Assembly: GCA_004335635.1 (NCBI GenBank)
Contig: QAXH01004982.1
Location: forward strand, 842 to 12,067
Direction of reading: 5' to 3'
Length of the DNA stretch: 11,226 nt
From: Chloromonas sp. AAM2
Lineage: Eukaryota; Chlorophyta; Chlorophyceae; Chlamydomonadales; Chlamydomonadaceae
Shown here one piece after another: positions 1-6,878 of this stretch. Each line of letters begins with the position of its first letter. Position 1 is the first letter of the stretch. A program made the position numbers and the translations under genes. The notes beneath the pieces are model-generated. The model saw nothing but the letters and a program-made list of their open reading frames with translations. It was not told the DNA's origin and searched no databases.

Positions 1-58
1 TAGGCCAGGGCGGTGCCCATCCCGTTCCGTGTCCTCTGACGGCTTCCCTGGTGTAAAT
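1..58 (+). repeat. Partial copy of a dispersed repeat unit (cut by window edge)
   Basis: Bases 1-58 match bases 142-199 with an offset of 141: both read tag-cagggcggt, then a ccgttccgtg/ccgtcccgtg block, then tgacggctt-cctg and tgtaa. The same block occurs inverted near 1145-1195. The unit probably starts left of the window. It lies in what should be an intron of the GT47 gene, or upstream of the visible exons. No coding content is seen. Confidence 0.75.
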
Positions 59-71
59 ACATATATATACA

Positions 72-194
72 CTTGTTCGTTTTTGCCTTTGGGCCAATTC
101 CTGCCATTGCTCCTGCCTTTCTTCTCCTTTTTTGCTCAGGATAGTCAGGGCGGTACACATTCCGTCCCGTGTCTGTTGACGGCTTTCCTGATGT
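72..194 (+). repeat. Left arm of a ~125-bp imperfect inverted repeat
   Basis: Read on the + strand this segment closely matches the reverse complement of 1145-1277. Landmarks in order are cttgttcg, tgcctttgggc, cctgcctttcttctcctt, ttgctca, cagggcggtacaca and gacggctt-cctg. By eye the identity is high, with a few substitutions and one insertion of about 9 bases in the right arm. With the partial copy at 1-58 there are two direct copies and one inverted copy. It may be a MITE-like or foldback element family, but no target-site duplication was identified. Confidence 0.8.
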
Positions 195-223
195 AACAAA
201 TCAATCAAGGATACAGCAGACAG

Positions 224-318
224 GCACCCCTGCATGAAGCTAGCACCCCTGCATGAAGCTAGCACCCCTGCATGAAGCTAGCACCCCTGCATGAAGCTAG
301 CACCCCTGCATGAAGCTA
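224..318 (+). repeat. Perfect tandem array, 5 x 19 bp
   Basis: The 19-base unit gcacccctgcatgaagcta is repeated five times without any mismatch (starting at 224, 243, 262, 281 and 300), followed by a decayed start of a sixth copy (gtaccc). Perfect identity implies recent expansion or active homogenisation. The array lies left of the first visible GT47 exon, presumably in an intron. There are no spacers, so it is a minisatellite and not a CRISPR array. Confidence 0.95.
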
Positions 319-469
319 GTACCCAGATACAAACAAGTCCACCAGTAAGTCAACTAGGCTGAAAGGGGCATAACCAGGAGGCACATGACGCTCTGTTGTT
401 AATCCAAGATGAGCGGTGTGTCTGCTGGACGTGTGTTCGGAAGGCAATGATGTGCATATGTGTGTGCAG

Positions 470-2262
470 CGCTGGGTCTCGTCAATCCTTCTACGACCAC
501 TATGTCGTAAATGACACCAGCAAGTGAGTGGCACCAGGGCTCGGCATGTGAGCACGCAATGTTTGTTAACCACTGGCAGCCTAGGTAACACACCTCTGTA
601 ACAGCACCTTGTAAAGCAGAGACGCAGCGTCATTCACTTTCGTTTGTTGGGCATCTCATCGGCAATGCAACATCAAGCGAGCAGCAGTAACAGCAGCAAC
701 AGCAGCAGCAGTCGGCTGTGTTTTTCATTTTCGCACTGAGCAACTGTGCACCTCTTTTGCCTCTGTCACAAATTACATGAATTGGTGTTGGTTGGCAGGT
801 ACCCTACCGAGCTGAAATACAACGGCGACAGTACCGAGATGTCCTTACAGTCACACTTCTGTCTGATTATGGCAGGTAGGAAGCGGGGGCAAAATATTTC
901 AAGGAATGAAGTCAAGAGGGAGGAAATGTAAGAGATAGTGAGGAAGACGGGGAGCGTGGATTTCATTCGTTTGCGATCACTTGTCTCGTATGTGATGAGA
1001 TTTAGTACCGTATCATCGCAAAAATCCGGTGGAAACGCAAACTAAGTAGATTCTAAGTCGATTCTAAAGAAAACGCGGAAATAAAACAAAAGTCGCATCG
1101 GTCGGCGCCGATTTTCTACCTCAACGCAAAGTTAGTCAAAGGACACAGCAGGGAAGCCGTCAGAGGACACAGGACGGGTTGTGTACCGCCCTGACCTACC
1201 ATGAGCAAGAAAGGAGAAGAAAGGCAGGAACAAAGGCAGTAATTAGCCCAAAGGCAGAACAGGCAGGAACGAACAAGGCCAAAGGGCAGCCGTCAACCCC
1301 AGTTGAACCCCTTCGTAGGCAGCTAGAACCTTTCTTCAGTACATTGTGCATACTTGATGATTGCAAGGATTAGTAGCAGTCACAATTTCAACCAAGTAAA
1401 GCTCAGCAACGATGAGGGTACTAGCATTGTGTGTTCGTTGTTCATGGATTTTGGGTACTTCTTCTGCGATGAATTGGTTTTAATCGCCACAGCACTTGAC
1501 TGTATGTCTGTTTCCTTGCAGGCGAGGGCTTTCCCAACACACGCTTGACCATAGCCATGCACACTGCATGCATCCCCGTCATCATCATGGTGAGTCATAG
1601 GGTGACATCACGTGGCTGGGTGCTAGTACGACATCACGTGGCTGGGTGCTAGTACGACATCACGTGGTTGGGTGCTAGTACAACATCACGTGGCTGGGTG
1701 CTAGTACGACATCACGTGGCTGGGTGTTGGTACGACAGGACAGCGCACAAAGTACAAATACAGTGTGCGACCACATTTGCTGGTTGGCCAATCATGAAAT
1801 TATCGTCGCGTGCTTCCTTTTCAGGACCACATCCACCAGCCCTTCCACGACCTGTTGCCCTATCGCTCCTTCTCTGTGAGAGTGCCACACGAAGACATAC
1901 CCAGACTGCTGCCTATATTGAGGTACGTTGCTCAATGCGTAGCAGGCAGCAGGCCAGGGGTAACTACACAAAAAATTGCATCGGCCAAATGTGTCCGCCC
2001 ACCTGCACACCGCGCATTACTTTGCATGTGCTTTTCACCAACGTATCATGTTACGTGATGTTTGCACATCACCAGTGTGTTATGCTGCTGTGTCTGCAGA
2101 TCGATTCCAGATGCAGAGCGCGCCCGCCTGCGGCGAAACATGGCTCGGTATTACACTCACTTTAACTGGTGGCCTGAGACCAATGGCACAGCCTACCGCA
2201 TGACCATCAAATCGTTAAACAGGCGATTACACAACTTGTGGGGCTGGCTGTACAAGAAATGA
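470..2262 (+). CDS. Exostosin-family (GT47) glycosyltransferase, 3' five exons, 5' end outside window
   Basis: Exons are 470-523, 799-875, 1522-1589, 1825-1922 and 2100-2262 (TGA). Phases agree at every junction (aa|g, g|gc, phase 0, ag|a), giving 152 residues plus a partial first codon. The joined protein runs AGSRQSFYDHYV..., SHFCLIMAGEGFPNTRL, TIAMHTACIPVIIMDHIHQP, FHDLLPYRSFSVRVP, EDIPRLLPILRSIPDAERAR and ends in LHNLWGWLYKK. This is the C-terminal order of the exostosin domain: a small-residue/FCL block, the RL..A...CIPVII segment, an acidic/His residue with PF, then FSV.V..EDIP.L..IL..I. In that family the fold is GT-B and the enzyme is usually a Golgi type II membrane protein acting on polysaccharide or proteoglycan-type chains; the substrate here cannot be told. 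Donors are gtgagt, gtagga, gtgagt and gtacgt. Acceptors are tgtgcag, ttggcag, ccttgcag, ccttttcag and gtctgcag. The upstream exon, anchor and start codon were not found in the window. Confidence is high for the family and lower for the first exon boundary. Confidence 0.9.
681..711 (+). repeat. CAG/CAA trinucleotide microsatellite
   Basis: A short interrupted run of cag units (gcagcagtaacagcagcaac, then agcagcagcag) lies inside the GT47 intron 524-798, about 90 bases before the acceptor. It is non-coding in the spliced model. Confidence 0.85.
1145..1277 (-). repeat. Right arm of the inverted repeat
   Basis: This is the reverse complement of the unit at 72-194, with all landmark blocks in the same order. 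It lies within the 646-base GT47 intron (876-1521). Together with the left arm it encloses exons 470-523 and 799-875, so the arms can pair in the pre-mRNA. Just 5' of it (about 1010-1110) is an AT-rich stretch with a small internal duplication, taagtagattc followed by taagtcgattc. Confidence 0.8.
1604..1733 (+). repeat. Tandem array, 5 x 26 bp, each unit with a CACGTG G-box
   Basis: Units begin at 1604, 1630, 1656, 1682 and 1708, and the consensus starts gacatcacgtggctgggtgc. They differ by one to three bases (ggttg in unit 3, an aac start in unit 4, tgttggtac at the end of unit 5). CACGTG falls at 1609, 1635, 1661, 1687 and 1713, four of them as CACGTGGC. The array lies inside the GT47 intron 1590-1824, beginning 14 bases after the splice donor. 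G-boxes are known binding sites for bHLH and bZIP factors; any regulatory role here is inferred. Confidence 0.93.
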
Positions 2263-2263
2263 T

Positions 2264-2269
2264 AATAAA
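2264..2269 (+). other. Possible polyadenylation signal AATAAA
   Basis: AATAAA begins two bases after the TGA stop of the GT47 gene. No TGTAA, the signal used by many green algae, was found shortly downstream. The position is unusually close to the stop codon, so it could be coincidence. Confidence 0.35.
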
Positions 2270-2703
2270 TGGGCCGACACTGACAATTGATTCAACAGAT
2301 CATGCACCCCATAGAGTCACATGAACTCGGAATATGTTCAAGTTACAGTTAAAATCTCTGCTTCCGTTCATTATGTGCTCTCATAATTGCATTCATTATT
2401 TGGGTCTGGAGACATACCATGAAATTGCATTTCAAGATGCATGGAATGATGGAGTTTGGACTGGAACAGGCTGACTTACCAATGGCCAGTACGCTTAGTA
2501 CCCCAAAACAACACTGATATGCTCTGATAAGCACAGCAGATGCAACACTATTATTCAAACCCAATCTATCTGGACGTACGATTGCACTCCTCTTGTTTGG
2601 CAAAGGGTGACTGCCACATCCCCACACCTTGCATTCGTTCAAAACAAGCCTTTTTGGAATTTTTGTACGCTTCCAAGCACGCCTTGCTCTTATTTTCCAG
2701 ATC
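2270..2703. other. No gene recognised
   Basis: This stretch follows the GT47 stop codon. The open frames seen here, including a 97-codon minus-strand frame at 2349-2642, have no family signature and no convincing phase-matched partner exons. It presumably holds the GT47 3' UTR and intergenic sequence. Confidence 0.6.
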
Positions 2704-2801
2704 CTTACCAGCTAGGAGATCCTGATTATAGAGAGAAAGAGAGACCAGGGGTACCCACATATCCAGCTTCTGTTCGCGGAGCACTGCCATTTATAGCTTA
2801 A
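2704..2801 (+). other. Exon-like segment, unassigned
   Basis: A strong acceptor-like sequence (tcttattttccag, ending at 2700) is followed by an open frame that reads PYQLGDPDYREKERPG, then VPTYPASVRGALPFIA and a TAA stop. The residue mix is hydrophilic and protein-like, but no family is recognised and no upstream donor of matching phase was established. It could be a terminal exon of an unrecognised gene, part of a decayed element, or chance. Confidence 0.2.
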
Positions 2802-3240
2802 GGTCATCTTTAGGGATTGGGCAAAACGGTTACAGTTATGGCAGCTGTCATAACCAAGCGCAAAACTGACCAATTGAAGTGTTTGTCAATGGATTTGATT
2901 TGTTACATCCTCGATTGCCTGCCATGATGTTTACTGCTAACACTTGCTAGAATGCATGCCATGTAGATACCTGCAAGCTGGATGTGACTGCCTATGATCT
3001 GGGAGACTGACACGTGGCTGGATTGTAAGGGCTGTGATGTATATCGCATGAACTGCGTCAGCCGCTGGTCACCGCTGCCAGCTCCCATGATATAGCCCAG
3101 CCAAAACCTAGGCTCTCCTCACACGACCCCTTCCTCCTCCTCATCATCTTCCACGTCGTCTTCATCTTCGCCAATTGATGCCTGGATCATTCATTTTCAG
3201 CCTGGATCAGTGATCCAGTGGTTGCACAGGCTTTTCACAG
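2802..3240. other. No gene recognised
   Basis: No coding signature was seen. A near-palindrome of about 20 bases (gttatggcagctgtcataac, one mismatch) occurs near 2834-2855, and a ctcctcatcatcttc pyrimidine-rich tract occurs near 3130-3165. Confidence 0.5.
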
Positions 3241-3478
3241 TTATTGACGACGGCCGCTTTGGGCAGGCGTGCCAACGCAGCTTCCATTGACTGGGCAACT
3301 ACGAGAACTCTTATGCCGTTCAACTGACACGTCAAGCCTTCTATGCATGTACTGCGTGACACATTGCCGCAAGTATGGGTCATCAAACTGGTCGCGCAGC
3401 GCCAGGTGCATCGTCTCCTGCCTCACCGGGTGGATCGCCGCGCACGAAAGTGGCATAGGGCTTGCGCCGCTGCAAGGC
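3241..3478 (-). pseudogene. Coding-like remnant, left arm of inverted duplication
   Basis: On the minus strand a frame reads HLALRDQFDDPYLRQC, then VTQYMHRRLDVSVERHKSS, and ends at 3241. The facing copy at 3568-3811 keeps the same frame and the core QFDDPYLRQC-QYMHRR, with a clean one-codon deletion (the T of CVTQ). Preserved frame across two diverged copies suggests both derive from a protein-coding sequence. A second minus frame just before it, reading GASNLKGVCEQALQRRKPYA, fits only after a frame change near 3430, so this copy looks broken unless an intron lies there. The family is not recognised; a transposon-borne gene is the simplest guess. Confidence 0.4.
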
Positions 3479-3712
3479 CTGTTCACACACGCCCTTGAGG
3501 TTGCTGGCACCTATCTGTGCCGCAGTTAAGCGTCAATATCCTGTCAGCAAGGTGGTGTGGTGGTCATGGCCTTGCATGCGGCGCATGCCAGATATCCTTT
3601 CTCCGCCAGGCGATCCACCCGGGCAGGCAAGTGACTGGTGCACCTGATGGTGCACAAACAGTTTGATGACCCATACTTGCGGCAATGTGTGCAGTACATG
3701 CATAGAAGGCCT
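3334..3712. repeat. Inverted duplication: 145-bp arms with 89-bp spacer
   Basis: Bases 3334-3478 match the reverse complement of 3568-3712 along their full length. Strongest agreement is over aagcc/aggcc-ttctatgcatgtactgc, cacattgccgcaagtatggg, tcatcaaactg, caggtgca, cgggtggatcgcc and the gcgccgc-tgcaaggcc end. The spacer is 3479-3567. The arms have diverged by many substitutions and a 3-base deletion, so the event is not recent. Transcripts or single strands could fold into a long hairpin. Confidence 0.85.
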
Positions 3713-3811
3713 GAAGTTCGACTCGTTCACCCAGCCAGAGGGCGGTGCAAGATGGAAATCCCGTCTGGCTATGCCGCCGGCGCTTGTCATTACGGATCGG
3801 ATGCGCCCTGA
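3647..3811 (+). pseudogene. Coding-like remnant, right arm of inverted duplication
   Basis: An ATG frame of 54 codons begins MVHKQFDDPYLRQCVQYM and continues HRRPEVRLVHPARGRC..., stopping at TGA 3809-3811. The first 22 codons correspond to the minus-strand frame in the left arm. Upstream in the same frame there is a stop (near 3630), while sequence homologous to the left arm continues to 3568. This points to a decayed copy rather than a working small gene. No domain is recognised. Confidence 0.35.
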
Positions 3812-4646
3812 AAGTAATGCTGCACATGCGAGCGCAGTGACTGAAGGCAGGTCGCACGCGTGCTCGAGAGATCAAAACGTTATAGAGTGAAGAGTGAACG
3901 GACAAGGCGAAGGACTTGCCAGGTTAAGTTTGCCTGCCGAGATCGCAGTAGTCGCAGGGTTGCCACTCAGTAGCCTTGGTGGCTTCTCGGCAGCCTTCCA
4001 TGGAGCTCTTTTAGTTCATCACGTCGCAAGGAGCCACAAGTCAGATACATGTACGAAAGAGCCAGGGCATAGCAGACGAATATGCTAAATTCTCCTGTTG
4101 TTTGGAGTTGTCCGTCGTGGCTTGCCTAGCAGAGTACGATGTGAAAGCCAAGCCTTGATTCAAGTCAACAGTGACGACAGAGTAGCAACTCATTGTGTGG
4201 GTTATGTTGACACTTGCGTTAAAACATGCTTACTACTTATGTGTTTTGCCATTCTCTGGAGTTGCACCATGATGAGTTGCCTTGATAGCTGTCCTCAAGC
4301 ATCGCAGCGGCAAACCAACTTCTTGACAACTGGAGGCACTTCACTCAAGGGCATGGCGGCCTGCCATGCAGCAGTTACATTCAGACTTGAGCCTGGCAAG
4401 AAACTGGCACAGCAGTTTGTGTGCGGCTGTCTGTAATGTCTGCGGGACAGGCCAATCACGTGGGCAGAAGTAAAAAGCGCCGGCGGGTGCAACTGCAGCA
4501 ATGCATGCAACAGCCAGAATGCATGCTGACAACCAAAAACGCCAGCCACAGCTGCAGCGCAGCGCTTGCGACGCTGCTGCGATGATGACTTGACATGGCA
4601 GCCAGCTAATTGACACAGGGTACAGCAGTGAGTTCGAAGCAACTGG
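3812..4646. other. No gene recognised; possible decayed coding debris
   Basis: Several open frames overlap on both strands (a 112-codon plus frame at 4098-4436 and a 142-codon minus frame at 4295-4723), but none shows a family motif. A 49-codon plus frame at 4437-4586 contains a basic run, GRSKKRRRVQ, resembling a nuclear-localisation type sequence; it is unsupported by neighbours. Together with the inverted duplication just upstream, this may be remains of a mobile element. Confidence 0.4.
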
Positions 4647-4750
4647 TACCTAGTGATTAGCTTGCGGATACAAGCGGTGCTTACGTTTGGTGAGGTTGGG
4701 GGCCAATGCGTCTTGAACCACACGCAGGCTGCTCATACCTAGTGATTAGC
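4647..4750 (+). repeat. 15-bp exact direct repeat pair
   Basis: tacctagtgattagc occurs at 4647-4661 and again, without mismatch, at 4736-4750, 89 bases apart. The pair could be a target-site duplication around a 74-bp insertion, or two ends of a decayed duplication. The sequence between shows no obvious inverted ends. Confidence 0.8.
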
Positions 4751-6101
4751 AATAAACCCAACAGCAAGTGTTGAAACACACGACTCTGTGTGCATGCACT
4801 GCGTAACTTCAGTTGATGCGCAGATGCAACCACACAGGTCACCGGTTCAGCTGCAAAAGCTCACGTCAAACGTCACGATGACACCGACCTGGCTCATAAC
4901 ACTCCCAGATGGCTCTTGTCTACCGTGCGTGGAGCACCAGGGGTGCGAAAGGCATCGCATGGTACCAAAGACATCGATACTGCTAAAAATGCTGACAGAT
5001 GGCGTTACTCACATGTGGGCAAGGGAAATGTGGCATACCAGCAGTGCGAGGCATGGCGCAATGCTGCTGTGCAAGGCGCACGCAACAGGCACTTACTAAT
5101 TGCACACGATTGTGGACCATCAGCACTCGTTCCAGGGTGCATAACACAGCACCACTGATGAAACCCGTGGCAGCTGGCCGTTGATACATGCCATGCAAAA
5201 TGACGCACGGCAAAGTGTCACCAAAAGAGGAACACCTTGCAGATGGGACCTGACAAGGGTCTTACTGAGCTGTACAATCTAGAGGTTGAAATGCCAGGGC
5301 GACAGCTAAGTTAGCCATATAACGGGCAACGGGATAGCATGTCCTCACAATGCCGGACATGAAATGCACAGTACCATCGTGATGTGATAGCCAGATACTT
5401 CAGTACTAGAACATGTCGCGTCTTGTTTCTGTTATGTGTGAAGCACGGCAAAAATCAAGCTATGCCTTGACCGGCAGATTCCATACCACACGTTTTATTG
5501 CGCTTTTGCTCAGCTGTCTGGAGGGGTCACGCATTGCAAGGGGGCATCGCATCTAAGTGGATCAGAAAGGGTGTGTATGAGCATTGATGCAGCATTAATG
5601 AGACACACAAAGGGGCTTGGTCACAGTTTGGATCACGTCTAGACGGGTCAGGATGTCCAGATGAGGTGGCTTATGAAGGTGGTACGGTCCGACTGCAGTT
5701 ACATGGCAGGCCAAAGGTGCACCCATGATTGGCTGTACATGTATGTTGTACTGAACAGCTGAAGGACAGATAGCTACATGTAACGAACCATAGAATCACC
5801 CAGTGGTTTGATGTGCTGCTCCTGATGCACAATTCACTGTTAGATACCATCAAGCGGTGCATGAAGCAGGAAGGACACCTAGCAAAGCATAGATGTTTGT
5901 TGGAATGCCGTGCCAGCATGGCTGCAAGAATAATCAAGGCACATCCGCTGTACACCCACACATGCCGACTCATTCCGCTCACAGCTCCAAACAGAATATT
6001 GGGTGTACATTGCACAACAAACAGGGTGCATTTTGTTGCACATACCGTATAGACCATATCTCATCACGCATTAAATAATCAACTGTTGGCGGGGTCCCCA
6101 A
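4751..6101. other. No gene recognised
   Basis: The open frames are short and none shows a known motif. Two stretches read as mildly protein-like on the + strand: about 4960-5110 (ADRWRYSHVGKGNVAYQQCE...) and 5242-5312 (MGPDKGLTELYNLEVEMPGR...). Neither has splice sites or partners that build a larger protein. A small hairpin, catgtcc...ggacatg, lies at about 5339-5361. Old mobile-element debris is possible but unproven. Confidence 0.5.
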
Positions 6102-6490
6102 CCCCATTTTCGGCCATTTGCGGGGAGTTTGCGGAAAATTTCAATAATTATTTTTGACGCTGCGGGAAATAAAACGCCTTGTCTTGTCGTGCTGCGGGAA
6201 GTACTACGCCTCGTCACATCACGAAAACGACGACTTTTGTATTGGAATGAGTAGCTGTGTAGCTCCTAGCAGTGTTATAGCATGCAGGAATCAAAGAAAC
6301 CAGTCTGACAGCCATTCACATAGCCTTTCAGCTCAACAACAGTGGCTGTGGGAACGCTGCGTTGAATAATATTGATGTCTGGCTGTGTCTGCGGGACGCC
6401 TGCGTGAAAGGTAATTAATGCTCTGGTACCTTTGCGAGACCTGCGGAACCATTTTCATGTCATGTCATTTTGCCCTGTGCGGGATGAGAT
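6102..6490 (+). repeat. Zone of degenerate tgcggga-type repeats
   Basis: Bases 6159-6183 (gctgcgggaaataaaacgcc then ttgtc) and 6191-6215 (gctgcgggaagtactacgcc then tcgtc) form a degenerate direct repeat spaced by 32. Related tgcggg or tgcgga motifs recur at about 6118, 6130, 6389, 6444 and 6477. One also occurs far away at about 4440, and gcggaaataaaac is shared with 1075-1087 in a GT47 intron. This suggests an old dispersed repeat family. No coding signature was found. Confidence 0.5.
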
Positions 6491-6574
6491 ATGTTCTATA
6501 CGGTAGTCCCTTTCACCCACCTCTGCAGCGGCCATGGAAGGCTCAGTAAGGCGTCCGACTCCGGCCTCCATGTG

Positions 6575-6845
6575 CTACCCCCCGTCTTCTGCGCCTCCAT
6601 CCAACTGACGTTCCTCAAACAGTGCGTGTTCTTGAGCGGTGTCCCGTGCAGCCTGAGGACCACACAAAACACGTGCAAATCACAAGAGTGCCCAGACCTG
6701 CACGCAAAACTCCAGGGCATCAAGCAACGTGACGGGCGCGTTGGCCACCAGCGCTGGCCACTTTTGCATGGCTGATGCAGCCTCAACCATCTTGCTTTTG
6801 AGGCACCTATCTGTATCGCGTGTTGGACTTTTGGCCAGATACAGC
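6575..6845 (-). other. Coding-like minus-strand stretch; possible alternative C-terminal exons of the fucosyltransferase
   Basis: Read on the minus strand, 6845-6698 gives LYLAKSPTRDTDRCLKSKM and VEAASAMQKWPALVANAPV TLLDALEFCVQ. A cag|gtctgg donor, a 45-base gap and a gtcctcag acceptor then lead to 6652-6575, AARDTAQEHALFEERQLDGG AEDGG and TAG. Phases fit a donor ag|gtggga at 6928/6927 in the last fucosyltransferase exon, which would lengthen that protein from 392 to 451 residues. Against it: the first intron (82 bases) has a weak acceptor (tttgatag), the second is far shorter than all others in the gene, and no homology is recognised. Beyond the TAG the same frame stays open (MEAGVGRLTEPSMAAAE...), hinting at a broken gene. 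Confidence 0.3.
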
Positions 6846-6878
6846 CTATCAAAAGGCCACTTTTTGCAACAGTGCGTA

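Noticed and set aside
337..346. Possible 18-base micro-exon before the gtaagt at 347
   Set aside because: The tacccag acceptor and gtaagt donor would give a phase-compatible YKQVH insert before AGSRQSF. An exon this short beside a minisatellite, with no homology, cannot be supported.
224..1733. CRISPR-like reading of the 19-bp and 26-bp arrays
   Set aside because: The units are head-to-tail with no unique spacers, and the setting is a eukaryotic intron.
1668..2165. Longest plus-strand open frame (165 codons)
   Set aside because: It runs through part of the 26-bp tandem array, two splice sites and parts of two GT47 exons in the wrong frame. The exon frames show clear homology and this one does not.
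4437..4586. 49-codon plus frame with a basic KKRRR run
   Set aside because: A short basic run alone is weak evidence. There are no splice partners or homology, and it is surrounded by apparent debris.
4295..4723. 142-codon minus-strand open frame
   Set aside because: It has no recognisable motif, an unusual Cys/His/Ala mix that reads as a translated GC-rich spacer, and equally long frames on the opposite strand.
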